A DNA stretch of 64,000 nt, from positions 48,155,467 to 48,219,466 of the forward strand of contig NC_087070.1 in NCBI RefSeq assembly GCF_963678635.1, given 5' to 3'. A program made the position numbers and the translations under genes. Of this stretch, positions 11,926 through 22,898 are shown piece after piece (the stretch's first letter is position 1; every line of letters starts with the position of its first letter). This DNA comes from Symsagittifera roscoffensis. Lineage: Eukaryota > Xenacoelomorpha > Acoela > Convolutidae. The notes beneath the pieces were generated by a model. The model ran no database searches, was not told the origin of the DNA, and was given only the letters and a program-made list of their open reading frames with translations.

Positions 11926-12366
11926 CGGAAAACCAGGCCATATTACGAAAAGTATACAACTTTTCACAGATGCGTTCAAATAATTGAACAATACTAGCAT
12001 ACCCACCGCAGCAATCTGCTTCGAGAAACAAAAAGCTTGCAGATATACTACAATACGACCCAATACAAAGTTGATAGATTGCTAAGGTGAATAAATGGAT
12101 GTATAGTTTTGGGAACTTTAACACTCTCCTGCTCATTTTTTTTTCAAAAAAGTTTTCCTAAAATTTTATACTAAAATCGCTTTCACTTTCGAAAAAAAGA
12201 ACTTGCATTCATATGTGGGTACCCTCGGCAGCATTAAAAATTATTCCACTTGAATGAAAATGAGGTTTCGACGTTAAATCATCTAGGAAGAGATGGGTAA
12301 ATACTTGCTTCTGATACATGCCTACTAGCCTACTTAATACGATTGGATAAGCAATGCACAAGCTAA

Positions 12367-12910
12367 ACAAGACTGCTCGTATCAGGGCGAAGCCCTGAAA
12401 GTTCCGACTGCCTTTTAAGGTCTATGGAGCATTAATAAGATGAAAAATTTCAATGTATTAAAAAAATTTAATAAACTTTTTGAAAAAATTTGAGATAAAA
12501 TTTGAGTAAAAACATCCCCCCACACGTCATATTAAGTACAAAGTGATAGATTTTGCGCCTATTAACAAATCAATTATGGCATATAAGCTTCCTTGAACCA
12601 ATGTGGAACGATTTCTAAGACGGATTAAATCTCGCTTACGCGTTAATAGCGCGAAATTTATCGCGCGTTAATTGTCCCAAATTGGCCAAAATGGCAATCT
12701 TTAAACCCCCATAACTTTACAAAAAAAGATCACAGGTGAAATATCTTTTCAAATTCAAGCTCAGGACAACAATACCTTTCGAATGATACAAAAAAATTCC
12801 GTCAAAAATGGCTAGTTAAAAAGTCGAAATTTGTCTGAAGAAAAAAAAACCCACCCCGAGCACAAATATTCCGTTACTTTCGTATCGAAAGTCGGAACAA
12901 TAATGGTCGA
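12367..12910. repeat. Interspersed repeat family R3, MITE-like copy 2
   Basis: This starts with AAGACTGCTCGTATCAGGG and GTTCCGACTGCC and ends with GAGCACAAATATTCCG and CGAAAGTCGGAACAAT, parallel to 4018-4405. Near its left end is a short perfect hairpin CAGGGC-GAA-GCCCTG (about 12382-12396). Near 12645-12675 is an inverted pair around TAATAGCGCGAAATTTATCGCGCG. Non-coding. Confidence 0.5.
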
Positions 12911-13619
12911 GATTCAAAAATTAGTTTTAAGATGGCCAGATCGGTCTTTGCATAACTATGTGAAATTATTACGTTGATTTAAATTAAACATAGCGAGATA
13001 CGTGTCTCACACTTTAATATGCAATAGATATGAGGTTTCATCAATTTTTCATGAGTTGCGACTGAGGTTTCATACAACAGACATGTAGACAGTCGTCGTT
13101 GATTCAGTTTGTATTAAATGTTTCCAGAGAAACCGTTCAAAACTTTCAACCTTTAACGTATATTGACCTAACCGACTGGTTGTATAAAAATAAATTTACA
13201 TATGCGAAGCTGTAAACAAAGCTAAAAATTAAATTGAAAAATCGAAACAATTTGAAAGTATGTTGAAAAATATTTAGCCAGTGCGATGACCCACTGCGAA
13301 ATGTTTCTGAAATCACTGTATAATTGCTAATCAATCTAAGCAGCAAATTTTTCCAGGAATAAAAAACATATGAACAGAATTTTAAAAAGTCTGTTTCAAT
13401 ATCTATTTCTTGGCGAAACTTTTCATTTCATCCTGTTTTCCACATGCCCGATGGTTCCTGAAACCTGTAGCTTCGCTATTTAGACTAGACACAAAAATTC
13501 ATTGAAAACCAGAAACATTTTTCAAACGTTAAAAGTTACCGCAAGCTCCCATAAATTTCACGTTAAGCTATAGAGCCGAACAAACTATTTTTTAGCTATT
13601 TTTAGCATATAGAGGCCAA

Positions 13620-14300
13620 GCGAAGCATTAAGTTAGCGAATAGAAAATGCGACCCGAAAAAAATATAATTTTAATAGAAAAAAATACTAATAGAAAACCC
13701 GAAAAAAAATTAGGTTTTTTTAGCAAAAAAATGAAAACAATTTCAGTCATTCAGTCGAAAACAGATAGTGTTAAATAAGCTTTTATCATTGATTAAGCGG
13801 CCAGTAAGCCGACCAGTGGAAAAAAAACAATTCCATAAAAAGTTGTTGTCAAAAAAGCAATTAGGTTTTCAAACTTGCATCACAAACTACCTAAATTTTT
13901 TAAATCAAGCATTTTTTGGCTTTAAAACTACACAAAAATAAATAACGAAGCCGATAAAACATGAACCTGAAAAAATTAGTTTAGGCCGAAAAAAAACTTT
14001 TATCCGAAAAAAAAGACAAAGGAGAAAAAGGGAAAAATAAGTCAGGGCTATTATTTTAACAAACGAAATTTGGTGACATTCCAAAAAAATTCCCGATGTG
14101 GCTACTTAACTGACAAAACAAAAGTAGACAAACGAAAGCCCGACAATTGAATGTTACCCGGAAAAACATTCTCAATTTCATACATATTGAAAAAAAAGTC
14201 GTTCATAACTCTAGTTTTCTGATTAATTTTGAAAATAATCTTCGGAGGTGAAAAAAATGTCTTAACTTTGACCGGAACAAAATGTCTAGCGTTGAAAAAC
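13620..14300. repeat. Interspersed repeat family R2, copy
   Basis: Ordered words shared with the other R2 copies include AGTAAGCCGACCAG, AAGCATTTTTTGGC, ACGAAGCCGATAAAACATGA, TTAGGCCGAAAAAAAACTTTT, GATGTGGCTACTTAACTGAC and TACCCGGAAAAACATTCTCAATTTC. The tRNA-like end module is not recognisable here. Non-coding. Confidence 0.45.
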
Positions 14301-14769
14301 TTACCCGTTTGTCTATAAATCTTCCTGATAATAAATTTTATTTTTCATGTTAATTTTTCTCATGAATTGCCTAATTGTCTCTTGATTTTGTTGCTAAGTT
14401 GCCACAAATTTTCAAACAGTATTGTCAAATAAATTATCAGATAAATTGTCAAATAACAAAGGTTTATCATGATGTTTGTACGAAAGCAAATTATATTTTG
14501 AATGATAATTCTTGTTACTTTTAACATCAAGATAAATCTTCGTTATTTTATCTGACAATTTATAGTAACTTAGCCAAGGAAACCAAGAGACAATTGCGCA
14601 ATTAGGAGCTTCATATAAAATCTTTTCACAGAAAAAAAACAAAAAGAAAACTCATTGGCAAAAAGGTATGAAAAAAAACGAAAATAAAAAAACTTAAAAA
14701 ATTACAACTAATAAAAAAGATATTAAGTCCCCCTCACCCTCAAAACACAGACACGCACATGTAAGCTTT

Positions 14770-15110
14770 TCGCTTGTCGAAAGACGCAATATTAATCCAT
14801 TAAGCCGATATATTATCAGCCGAACCCCTATCAAGACAAAAAAGGGAAAAAACAAAAAGCTAAAAATGTCATGAAAAAATTTGAACTATAATCGTTATTA
14901 AAATTTTTTAGCATTTTATGCAATCCAGAGTGATCATTAAAACGACTCAAAATTAGGTCACTAATCCGATTACGTATAAACCGAAATTATTTGGGACAGA
15001 AAAAAGTTTTTAAGCAAAAAAAAACATTAAAAAGAAAATATGCGCAATCAAGGCTAGGAAAATTATTAACAGCAGAAATAAATCAGAACACTTGACGCAA
15101 TTACAAACTC
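14770..15110. repeat. Interspersed repeat family R2, partial copy
   Basis: This holds CATTAAGCCGATATATTATCAGCCGA, split as CATTAAGCCGATA and TTATCAGCCGAA, then TAGCATTTTATGC, then CACTAATCCGATTACG and AACCGAAATTATTTGGGAC, in the order of the other R2 copies. The right part of the family is missing. Confidence 0.4.
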
Positions 15111-16387
15111 GATTGTGATCGGCAAAAAAAATCTACGATATGACATTTTATCACCCTTAATGACTCATATCTGGAAGGGAGCAGAAGACGTTTAGCAAGC
15201 AGGGGCAAAACTACAATACAAGCTTCGAAGAGGGAGCATCAACCTTGAAACAAAAATAGCCGGTTCTTGTGCAATTAGCAATGTTCAGACCAGTTATCTT
15301 GAGAAAATGAAAAAAATATATATTTAAAAAATTTTTTTAAAAAGTATGAATGTAGAAAAGAAACAACAAAGATAGTTGCTAAATATTTCATTGATAAATA
15401 CGTCAAGAGTTTTGATAAAGTTTAAATACTGTTATGATTTTCGGCTTAGATAATGTTTTTTTTTCACTACCGAAGATGTGAATTCAGGTGTTTTCACACA
15501 AACCTAAGTTTCTGAAACAAACTTCAGACAGTTGTTGATCATTCACTATGAACCACTTTCAATCGTGACTCCGGGTACAATGCAAAATTATTAGTTGGCG
15601 TTTAGACAATTTTATTTTAGAGGGACGAGTTGATCAATTGAACCATCAAGTCTGTGCTCTGAAATAGTATGAAACAAAATATTCGAAATTTTACTCAAAT
15701 CAATTTATTTGACTTTAATTAGATATATCAATCACCCTGATCTGAGCTTCATTTGTGGAATTTGGATTTTCGAGAAAAAACAAGAAAACGAAAGGTTCTT
15801 CGACGCCTTGAGAGATCAAACTTTTATGACATCCATTTTGGGCGACCAAATCTAAAATTTTTCTGAAGGTGTCTTTGGCGCGAGTATTTAGTAATTTTGA
15901 AAGAGAATGCGCCAAAAAACGCGTTTTTTAGTTCAAAAGTTTCCAAAAAGCAGAAAAACAACATTTTTGACCTGTTCTTTCAAAAATTTGGCTGCGGCAC
16001 AGTAAATTATGTTGAAATAAGGTCTTTATAGTGCTCTGGGAGCACTAGGGAAATCAATTTTCTCAGACTAAAAAAAGTTTTTGAAAACCTCGCTCGAGAA
16101 AATCCTAGATCCGCCCCCTAACAATACTGAGCAATAGCTCAATTAGGTCTATACAAACGTCACAGAAAAATTTTTGGAACAAAAAACAGTTCTTCTGATT
16201 AATCGTTGTAAACCTTATTTTTCAACAAACATTTTGACATTTGCTTCAACATTCACATCCCGCTGAAACAAAAATTACAGAGGCGAAGCTTCGCTTCGCA
16301 AACACAAGCGAGAACACGACAAAAAGCAGCTTTAGAAAGCTCAATAAGAAAAAATAGAAATAAACCTCGAATAAGCAAAAATTCGTC

Positions 16388-16466
16388 GAGGTCTAGGATT
16401 CGCTCTGCGACCTAATGAAATCAAGAGATTTTGAGTCTCACGCACTATCCACTCAGCCACGCAAGC
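16388..16466 (-). pseudogene. Leu-type tRNA-like sequence (class II, decayed)
   Basis: On the minus strand GCTTGCGTGGCTGAGTGG carries a Ser/Leu-type A box. The anticodon stem GAGA/TCTC closes the loop CTCAAAA, giving anticodon CAA (Leu). An extra-arm-like stretch follows, then a B-box-like GAGCGAATCC. The T and acceptor stems are imperfect. It is probably a pseudogene but is the best folded of the tRNA-like sequences in this window. Confidence 0.5.
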
Positions 16467-17834
16467 TTAACAACGGACAAACACTAGTCACGAATAAAGC
16501 AGTTACATATGCTAATAAATTGTCAATGCCATTCAGCAAAAGTGCCACCAAATACAAATAGACTAAATTTTGCAAAAAATAATTTGGAATATACAAAACT
16601 GAAGGCATCCACACTAACTTTGCATGTAACAAACCAAAAAACATAAGGCCACGCTGTGTATAATTTATGCATTTCAAAAAATTGCGAGATATATTGAGTT
16701 GTAAAATTTCTTCAATCGAGTTTTCATTATTCTTATGTTGTTTCAAACAAATCACTTTTTTTCGGTTCATTTGATGAATTAAAAAGGCGTTAACTGTGTT
16801 ACTTATTACTATTCGAATGTCAAAGCACAAGCTATGAAAAAGCTGTAAAGGTGTCCCAAAAGTGACGCCAATATTTGCTACTCAAGTTAAAAAAAGGTTC
16901 TTAATAATACACTAATCTGACGCTACTGAAATAACATAGCTATAGCAGAACAGCAAGTATAAGCCAAAAATGAAATCCGAATAAACATCAACCCAAAAAA
17001 TTGCTTCAGATTAGACCCCGCAAGGCAACTTTCGCAAAACTAAGGCACCACAATATGTAGTTTTAATGCGCGTATTGAATTTAGCTGTTCACCCAGTAAG
17101 CTGCATTGCATCCACCGGTAGATTGGACTTCGTAACTTCTCCGGTCTTATATTTGCTACCAGCTGGAGCTGAAAAAAGCTTGCCACAGAGAAATGACCTG
17201 ACAAAGAGCGCGATTTAGTTCTCTCGAGAAAATAAGAAACTAGTGTGAAAAACTTGCAGTTCTATTCACAAAAGACTCTTAATTCCCAAAATATCATATC
17301 CAACACGATCGCTTCTAATGGGTACCATCTGCGAAACAGCCCGTGATTTTCTGCGAAAATCAAGGAATATAACTCAACAGCGAACACGAAAGGCATTTGA
17401 AAAAAGATGCAAACTGCACTTCGCAAACAGACGACAAAATAAAACAATAAACGTACTCAAGAAGTAGCTTTAAAAAGTTAAAGAGAGGCAAGAAAATGAA
17501 AGAAATTATCAATTTTGAAGAACAAATGTCATCTATAAATCAAACCACAGAAATCGAGCATGCAAGTCGCGATCCCTACACGACTGATTTAAGGACACTT
17601 ATATAATCAAAACTATCGCAACTGATAAAACGGAGAGCACTTGCAATCAAACCTTCAATACTATGAAAACCATCAAAATTAGCTCTACTTTGCGCGAGTT
17701 GGATTGGAAAAAATGAATGCTTAAAATAGTACAATGCTCGCACCTCGCGTAGGTGTAAAAAATAGGAACTGAAAAAGTTTTCCGAATGGCATGGACAAAA
17801 AATTAATAGAAAGTACAACATGAAGAAACATGAC

Positions 17835-18272
17835 CAACAGACAATTGGAAAAGAGCCAGTGAACGCAAGGAAACAGAAAAAAACTTACTTGTTTATGTCA
17901 AGCCTTAAAACTCTGTCAATTTCAAGGGAATTTATCATTGTTATTCTTTGATAAAAAATTAACTCAGCTTGAGTAACGTGGATCAATAGGCAAAGTTTTT
18001 TCAATGGGAATCTCAAAGATTCCAATAGGAAATCTGATATTTAAAATTAAAATTTAAGCTAGAAGCCGATCATGTTTTTTGTGACCTTTACAGTTTTGAT
18101 GTTCGATGCTGGAATTTGTCTTCCTTTCAACAAAGGAAATGAACTGAACTTTTAAACAAAACTAAAAGTCAAAATGCGAAAAATCAAACTTGAGCGTGAT
18201 CAAATTTTTAGAGTTCTCCTGGAAAAAAAAACGAAAAATCATCCCGACCTATATAAGAGTTTGAACTAGAAT
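17835..18272. repeat. Interspersed repeat family R1, ends in TATATAAGAG next to the tandem array
   Basis: Ordered words are GGAAAAGAGCCAGTGAACGC, GTGGATCAATAGGCAAAG, CAATAGGAAATCTGATATTT, AAAGTCAAAATGCGAAAAATC and GACCTATATAAGAG, in parallel with 3345-3770. The repeat stops exactly where the 2.3-kb tandem array begins, so its TATA-like box lies just upstream of the first unit. Confidence 0.5.
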
Positions 18273-18503
18273 CATCCACTCTTAACTCTAAATTTTGGAA
18301 CCATTAACTCCCCTGGTGATATTTTATCTGAACTACTGAAGCTTATTGACAACAGGCAAATAACGAGAAAACAATTCTCACCGAGAACTTATAAGCTAAA
18401 CGAAGTAAGACAAAAATTGACTTCTATCGTTGAGAATCTGATAACTTATAGTAAAAACCGTTTGCACCTTGAGGAGCTATGTGACACTGGGATTGCTCCG
18501 AAC

Positions 18504-18576
18504 GGGACTTAAATGGCATCCAAACCCATTACCTTCGTGTTATGAGTCGTCATCTTACCCACTCGCTCACGGCCGC
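18504..18576 (-). pseudogene. Met-like tRNA-like sequence in unit 1 (also 20818-20891 and 23130-23203)
   Basis: The minus strand starts GCGGCCGTGAGCGAGTGGG, with an A-box-like stretch. It has an anticodon-loop region ACTCATAAC with anticodon CAT, an AAGGT stretch as in elongator tRNA-Met, and a T-arm-like stem AATGG/CCATT. The acceptor ends do not pair. The same sequence recurs in units 2 and 3, with unit-1-specific differences in the D-arm region. Confidence 0.4.
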
Positions 18577-19760
18577 TTTCTATACTCGGGTCGTAGACTC
18601 TCTGTATTTTTCGCAGTTCTTTTCTCTTGATAATAAAAAGGAATCAAATTAGAAAATAAATTTAAAAAACGAAAGCATGTGCGGATCATAATCATCATTT
18701 CAATTGTTTTTTAATGCAACAATCCACCTCACTAGGCAAAACTAGACACACTACTTTGTCTTTAGCCTTTTTATTAGCAAAACTTGCGTCCATTTAGAAG
18801 CTACTTCTAGAAACTTGCTTGCTTTACTATCTTGAAAACTGTAAATTATCAAAAACTAGTTAATATTAGTTGAAAAAAGATGCAGACAAAATTTGCTGAG
18901 AACTTAAACAGAATTTATATGGGGCATTTTCTACTCAAAATTTCACACCAAAAACGGATCATTTTTGGCTTTTTTAAAATGTTTCGCGCAGTTTTGTGGA
19001 GTTGAGCTACGTAAGAAGCTCGTATATGAGCTACGTGAGAGGCTCACTATGATATACTTTTGGCAGTAATTGACCGTGTAGCTGCAGCGTAATATTTGAT
19101 TGGCTCATTAAATTGCACTGTATTAATTCTGTTAAGTTCGAAGCAAAATTTGTCTTCATCATATTTTACCTAATGTCAACGTTATTTGAGAAACACGCGT
19201 TTTAAGTTTCAATTTTCAGGTTTTATGCTTTCGCTCAGATAACTTAAATCAGCACTGTATATCGATTAACGTGGACTAAAAAAACATCTCTGACATAGAT
19301 TGGTAATTTTGTTGTGAAACTTTAAAAATAAAAAACATAAATGTCGAAAAAAAAATGAAAACGTTCAAATAAAAGAGTTCTACCAAAATTTAAAATTTTC
19401 GTATGCCGGACATTTGAATATTAAATTAGGAACGGAAATCTTTGAGCTGACACAAGATTTCATAGAAAAATCGTTTAAGTTTTAAGTCCCAGCTGAAACA
19501 ACAATGAAAGAACACTTGCACTCGAAACTAAGCGGCAACTAAGCCGACGATATTTCAGCATGCACCAGTTGAGCCGAAAAAAAATTGACACTAAAAAAAT
19601 AAACTTTCTTGAAGCTATAAAGAACAACTCTTGAACTGCAATGAAAGTTACTTAACAGAACAAGCAAGATGTGTGTTAGGGCAACTGAACCAATAAAAAT
19701 TGAGCAGACAAACGAATTTTATGCCACTTTTTTAAGTTGCATACACACTGAAAAAAACAA

Positions 19761-19834
19761 GGTTTGCCCAAGATTCAAACCCAAAACCTTAGGGTTCAAA
19801 GGCGACGGAGTTACCTCAAGGCCAAGTGTGACGG
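19761..19834 (-). pseudogene. SINE-like tRNA module in unit 1 (also 22074-22147 and 24388-24461)
   Basis: The minus strand has an A-box-like TTGGCCTTGAGGTAACTCC, a candidate anticodon loop CCTTTGAA, and a B-box-like GGGTTTGAATC, then CTTGTTTTTTT. It aligns closely with 9566-9636, including the T-run and an upstream TCGAACCTG word. That supports a dispersed tRNA-derived family. Confidence 0.45.
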
Positions 19835-20586
19835 ACCCTGAATGTTGTGCAGGTTCGATTGAGCCGAGTTGAAAATTTCTAAGAAAAGTAGTTTACGGAA
19901 AAAGTCCAATTCATTCTCGCAAGAGCAATCAGTCTCGGCCAGTGTAGTGTCATCATTTCTAACAATTTTCGGACGTGACTAACAAGGTCACTAATTAGCC
20001 AAATATTGTATCAACCAATCAGAATCGAGATAAGAAAAACAATGATTTTAGACAAAACTTGAACGTAAAATAAGGCAAAATTACATTCAGCAGAGAAAAA
20101 AATCGCTACTCCCCATGTGGCTTCATTATTTGGTTCAAACCTAATTAGCTCGGGGTGTGGCTGATTACCGCTCATGTTTAAGATCACTATCACTACACTT
20201 CGTGTATTTAGGTTTAAAAAAATTTTAGTTCAGGTTTTGTTTCGTTTTGATCCGTTTGGGACCAATCAAAATCTAGCATTTGATTTTTGTCTATTACTAG
20301 CGATTTTGAAAGAGCGGATGCCTTATTATAAATTAACTACTCTACATGTTTCCAACTCCTCAAAAACAATACTATTTGCATTCTGCAAGGTAATGGCTAC
20401 GCGAAAATTAAAGCAGGAAAATGTTGTTATACATACTTACGGTTCCTATTGTTTTAATTTTTTTCTCCCAATCAACGGCTGACCTGCAACCTCTTCGACT
20501 TGAATAGACTCGATAACTAATAATAAATTCACTTAAAGGCTCAATCAGACAATTTATTTGTTTCTTTCTTCTCATCATTAAAGCAA

Positions 20587-22898
20587 CATCCACTCTTAAA
20601 TCTAAATTTGGGAACCCTCAACTCCCTTGGTGATGTTTTATCTGGACTACTGAAGCCTATTGACAACAGGGAAATAACGAGAAAGCAATCCTCACCGAGA
20701 ACTTATAAGCTAAACGAAGTAAGACAAAAATTGACTTCTATCGTTGAGAATCTGATAACTTATAGTAAAAACCGTTTGCACCTTGAGGAGCTATGTGACA
20801 CTGGGATTGCTCCGAACGGGACTTAAATGGCATCCAAACCCATTACCTTCGTGTTATGAGTCGTCCCTCTTACCCACTCGCTCACGGCCGCTTTCTATAC
20901 TCGGTTCGTAGACTCTCGGTATTTTTCGCAGTTCTTTTCTCTTGATAATAAAAAGGAATGAAATTAGAAAATAAATTTAAAAAACGAAAGCATGTGCGGA
21001 TCATAATCATCATTTCAATTGTTTTTTAATGCAACAATCCACCTCACTAGGCAAAACTAGACACACTACTTTGTCTTTAGCCTTTTTATTAGCAAAACTT
21101 GCGTCCATTTAGAAGCTACTTCTAGAAACTTGCATGCTTTACTATCTTGAAAACTGTAAATTATCAAAAACTAGTTAATATTAGTTGAAAAAAGATGCAG
21201 ACAAAATTTGCTGAGAACTTAAACAGAATTTATATGGGGCATTTTCTACTCAAAATTTCACACCAAAAACGGATCATTTTTGGCTTTTTTAAAATGTTTC
21301 GCGCAGTTTTGTGGAGTTGAGCTACGTAAGAAGCTCGTATATGAGCTACGTGAGAGGCTCACTATGATATACTTTTGGCAGTAATTGACCGTGTAGCTGC
21401 AGCGTAATATTTGATTGGCTCATTAAATTGCACTGTATTAATTCTGTTAAGTTCGAAGCAAAATTTGTCTTCATCATATTTTACCTAATGTCAACGTTAT
21501 TTGAGAAACACGCGTTTTAAGTTTCAATTTTCAGGTTTTATGCTTTCGCTCAGATAACTTAAATCAGCACTGTATATCGATTAACGTGGACTAAAAAAAC
21601 ATCTGACATAGATTGGTAATTTTGTTGTGAAACTTTAAAAATAAAAAACATAAATGTCGAAAAAAAAATGAAAACGTTCAAATAAAAGAGTTCTACCAAA
21701 ATTTAAATTTTCGTACGCCAGACATTTGAATATTAAATTAGGAACGGAAATCTTTGAGCTGACACAAGATTTCATAGAAAAATCGTTTAAGTTTTAAGTC
21801 CCAGCTGAAACAACAATGAAAGAACACTTGCACTCGAAACTAAGCGGCAACTAAGCCGACGATATTTCAGCATGCACCAGTTGAGCCGAAAAAAAATTGA
21901 CACTAAAAAAATAAACTTTCTTGAAGCTATAAAGAACAACTCTTGAACTGCAATGAAAGTTACTTAACAGAACAAGCAAGATGTGTGTTGTGGCAACTGA
22001 ACCAATAAAAATTGAGCAGACAAACGAATTTTATGCCACTTTTTTAAGTTGCATACACACTGAAAAAAAACAAGGTTTGCCCAAGATTCAAACCCAAAAC
22101 CTTAGGGTTCAAAGGCGACGGAGTTACCTCAAGGCCAAGTGTGACGGACCCTGAATGTTGTGCAGGTTCGATTGAGCCGAGTTGAAAATTTCTAAGAAAA
22201 GTAGTTTACGGAAAAAGTCCAATTCATTCTCGCAAGAGCAATCAGTCTCGGCAAGTGTAGTGTCATCATTTCTAACAATTTTCGGACGTGACTAACAAGG
22301 TCACTAATTAGCCAAATATTGTATCAACCAATCAGAATCGAGATAAGAAAAACAATGATTTTAGACAAAACTTGAACGTAAAATAAGGCAAAATTACATT
22401 CAGCAGAGAAAAAAATCGCTACTCCCCATGTGGCTTCATTATTTGGTTCAAACCTAATTAGCTCGGGGTGTGGCTGATTACCGCTTATGTTTAAGATCAC
22501 TATCACTACACTTCGTGTATTTAGGTTTAAAAAAATTTTAGTTCAGGTTTTGTTTCGTTTTGATCCGTTTGGGACCAATCAAAATCTAGCATTAGATTTT
22601 TGTCTATTACTAGCGATTTTGAAAGAGCGGATGCCTTATTATAAATTAACTACTCTACATGTTTCCAACTCCTCAAAAACAATACTATTTGCATTCTGCA
22701 AGGTAATGGCTACGCGAAAATTAAAGCAGGAAAATGTTGTTATACATACTTACGGTTCCTATTGTTTTAATTTTTTCTCCCAATCAACGGCTGACCTGCA
22801 ACCTCTTCGACTTGAATAGACTCGATAACTAATAATAAATTCACTTAAAGGCTCAATCAGACAATTTATTTGTTTCTTTCTTCTCATCATTAAAGCAA
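20587..22898. repeat. 2.31-kb tandem repeat, unit 2 of 3
   Basis: The offset from unit 1 is 2312-2314 bp throughout, with only scattered single-base changes and small indels. A 72-codon open frame at 20608-20826 is present identically in unit 3. In unit 1 the matching frame lacks the ATG and carries amino-acid changes at its start. I do not regard it as a gene. Confidence 0.85.

Larger units (their letters stand above)
11926..17830. other. Intergenic region, repeats only
   Basis: I see no conserved coding region. Open frames of 60 to 125 codons (for instance at 15715-15915 and 16453-16830, minus) have AT-rich, low-complexity composition and match nothing I recognise. Repeat copies of families R2 and R3 and a tRNA-like fossil are listed separately. 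Confidence 0.55.
18273..20586. repeat. 2.31-kb tandem repeat, unit 1 of 3
   Basis: Unit 1 begins at CATCCACTCTTAA. Its first 110 bp differ at several places from units 2 and 3, whereas the rest is almost identical to them. It contains a Met-like tRNA fossil (18504-18576), an R2 repeat with its tRNA-like module (19490-19860), and short non-conserved open frames. It is a plain segmental duplication; no protein is recognised. Confidence 0.85.

Noticed and set aside
15715-16830. 66- and 125-codon minus-strand frames as host exons
   Set aside because: There is no known domain, no supporting splice pattern, and the composition is AT-rich throughout.
20608-20826. 72-codon frame identical in tandem units 2 and 3 as a small gene
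   Set aside because: Identity only reflects recent duplication. Unit 1 lacks the start and has amino-acid changes, and there is no similarity to a known family.
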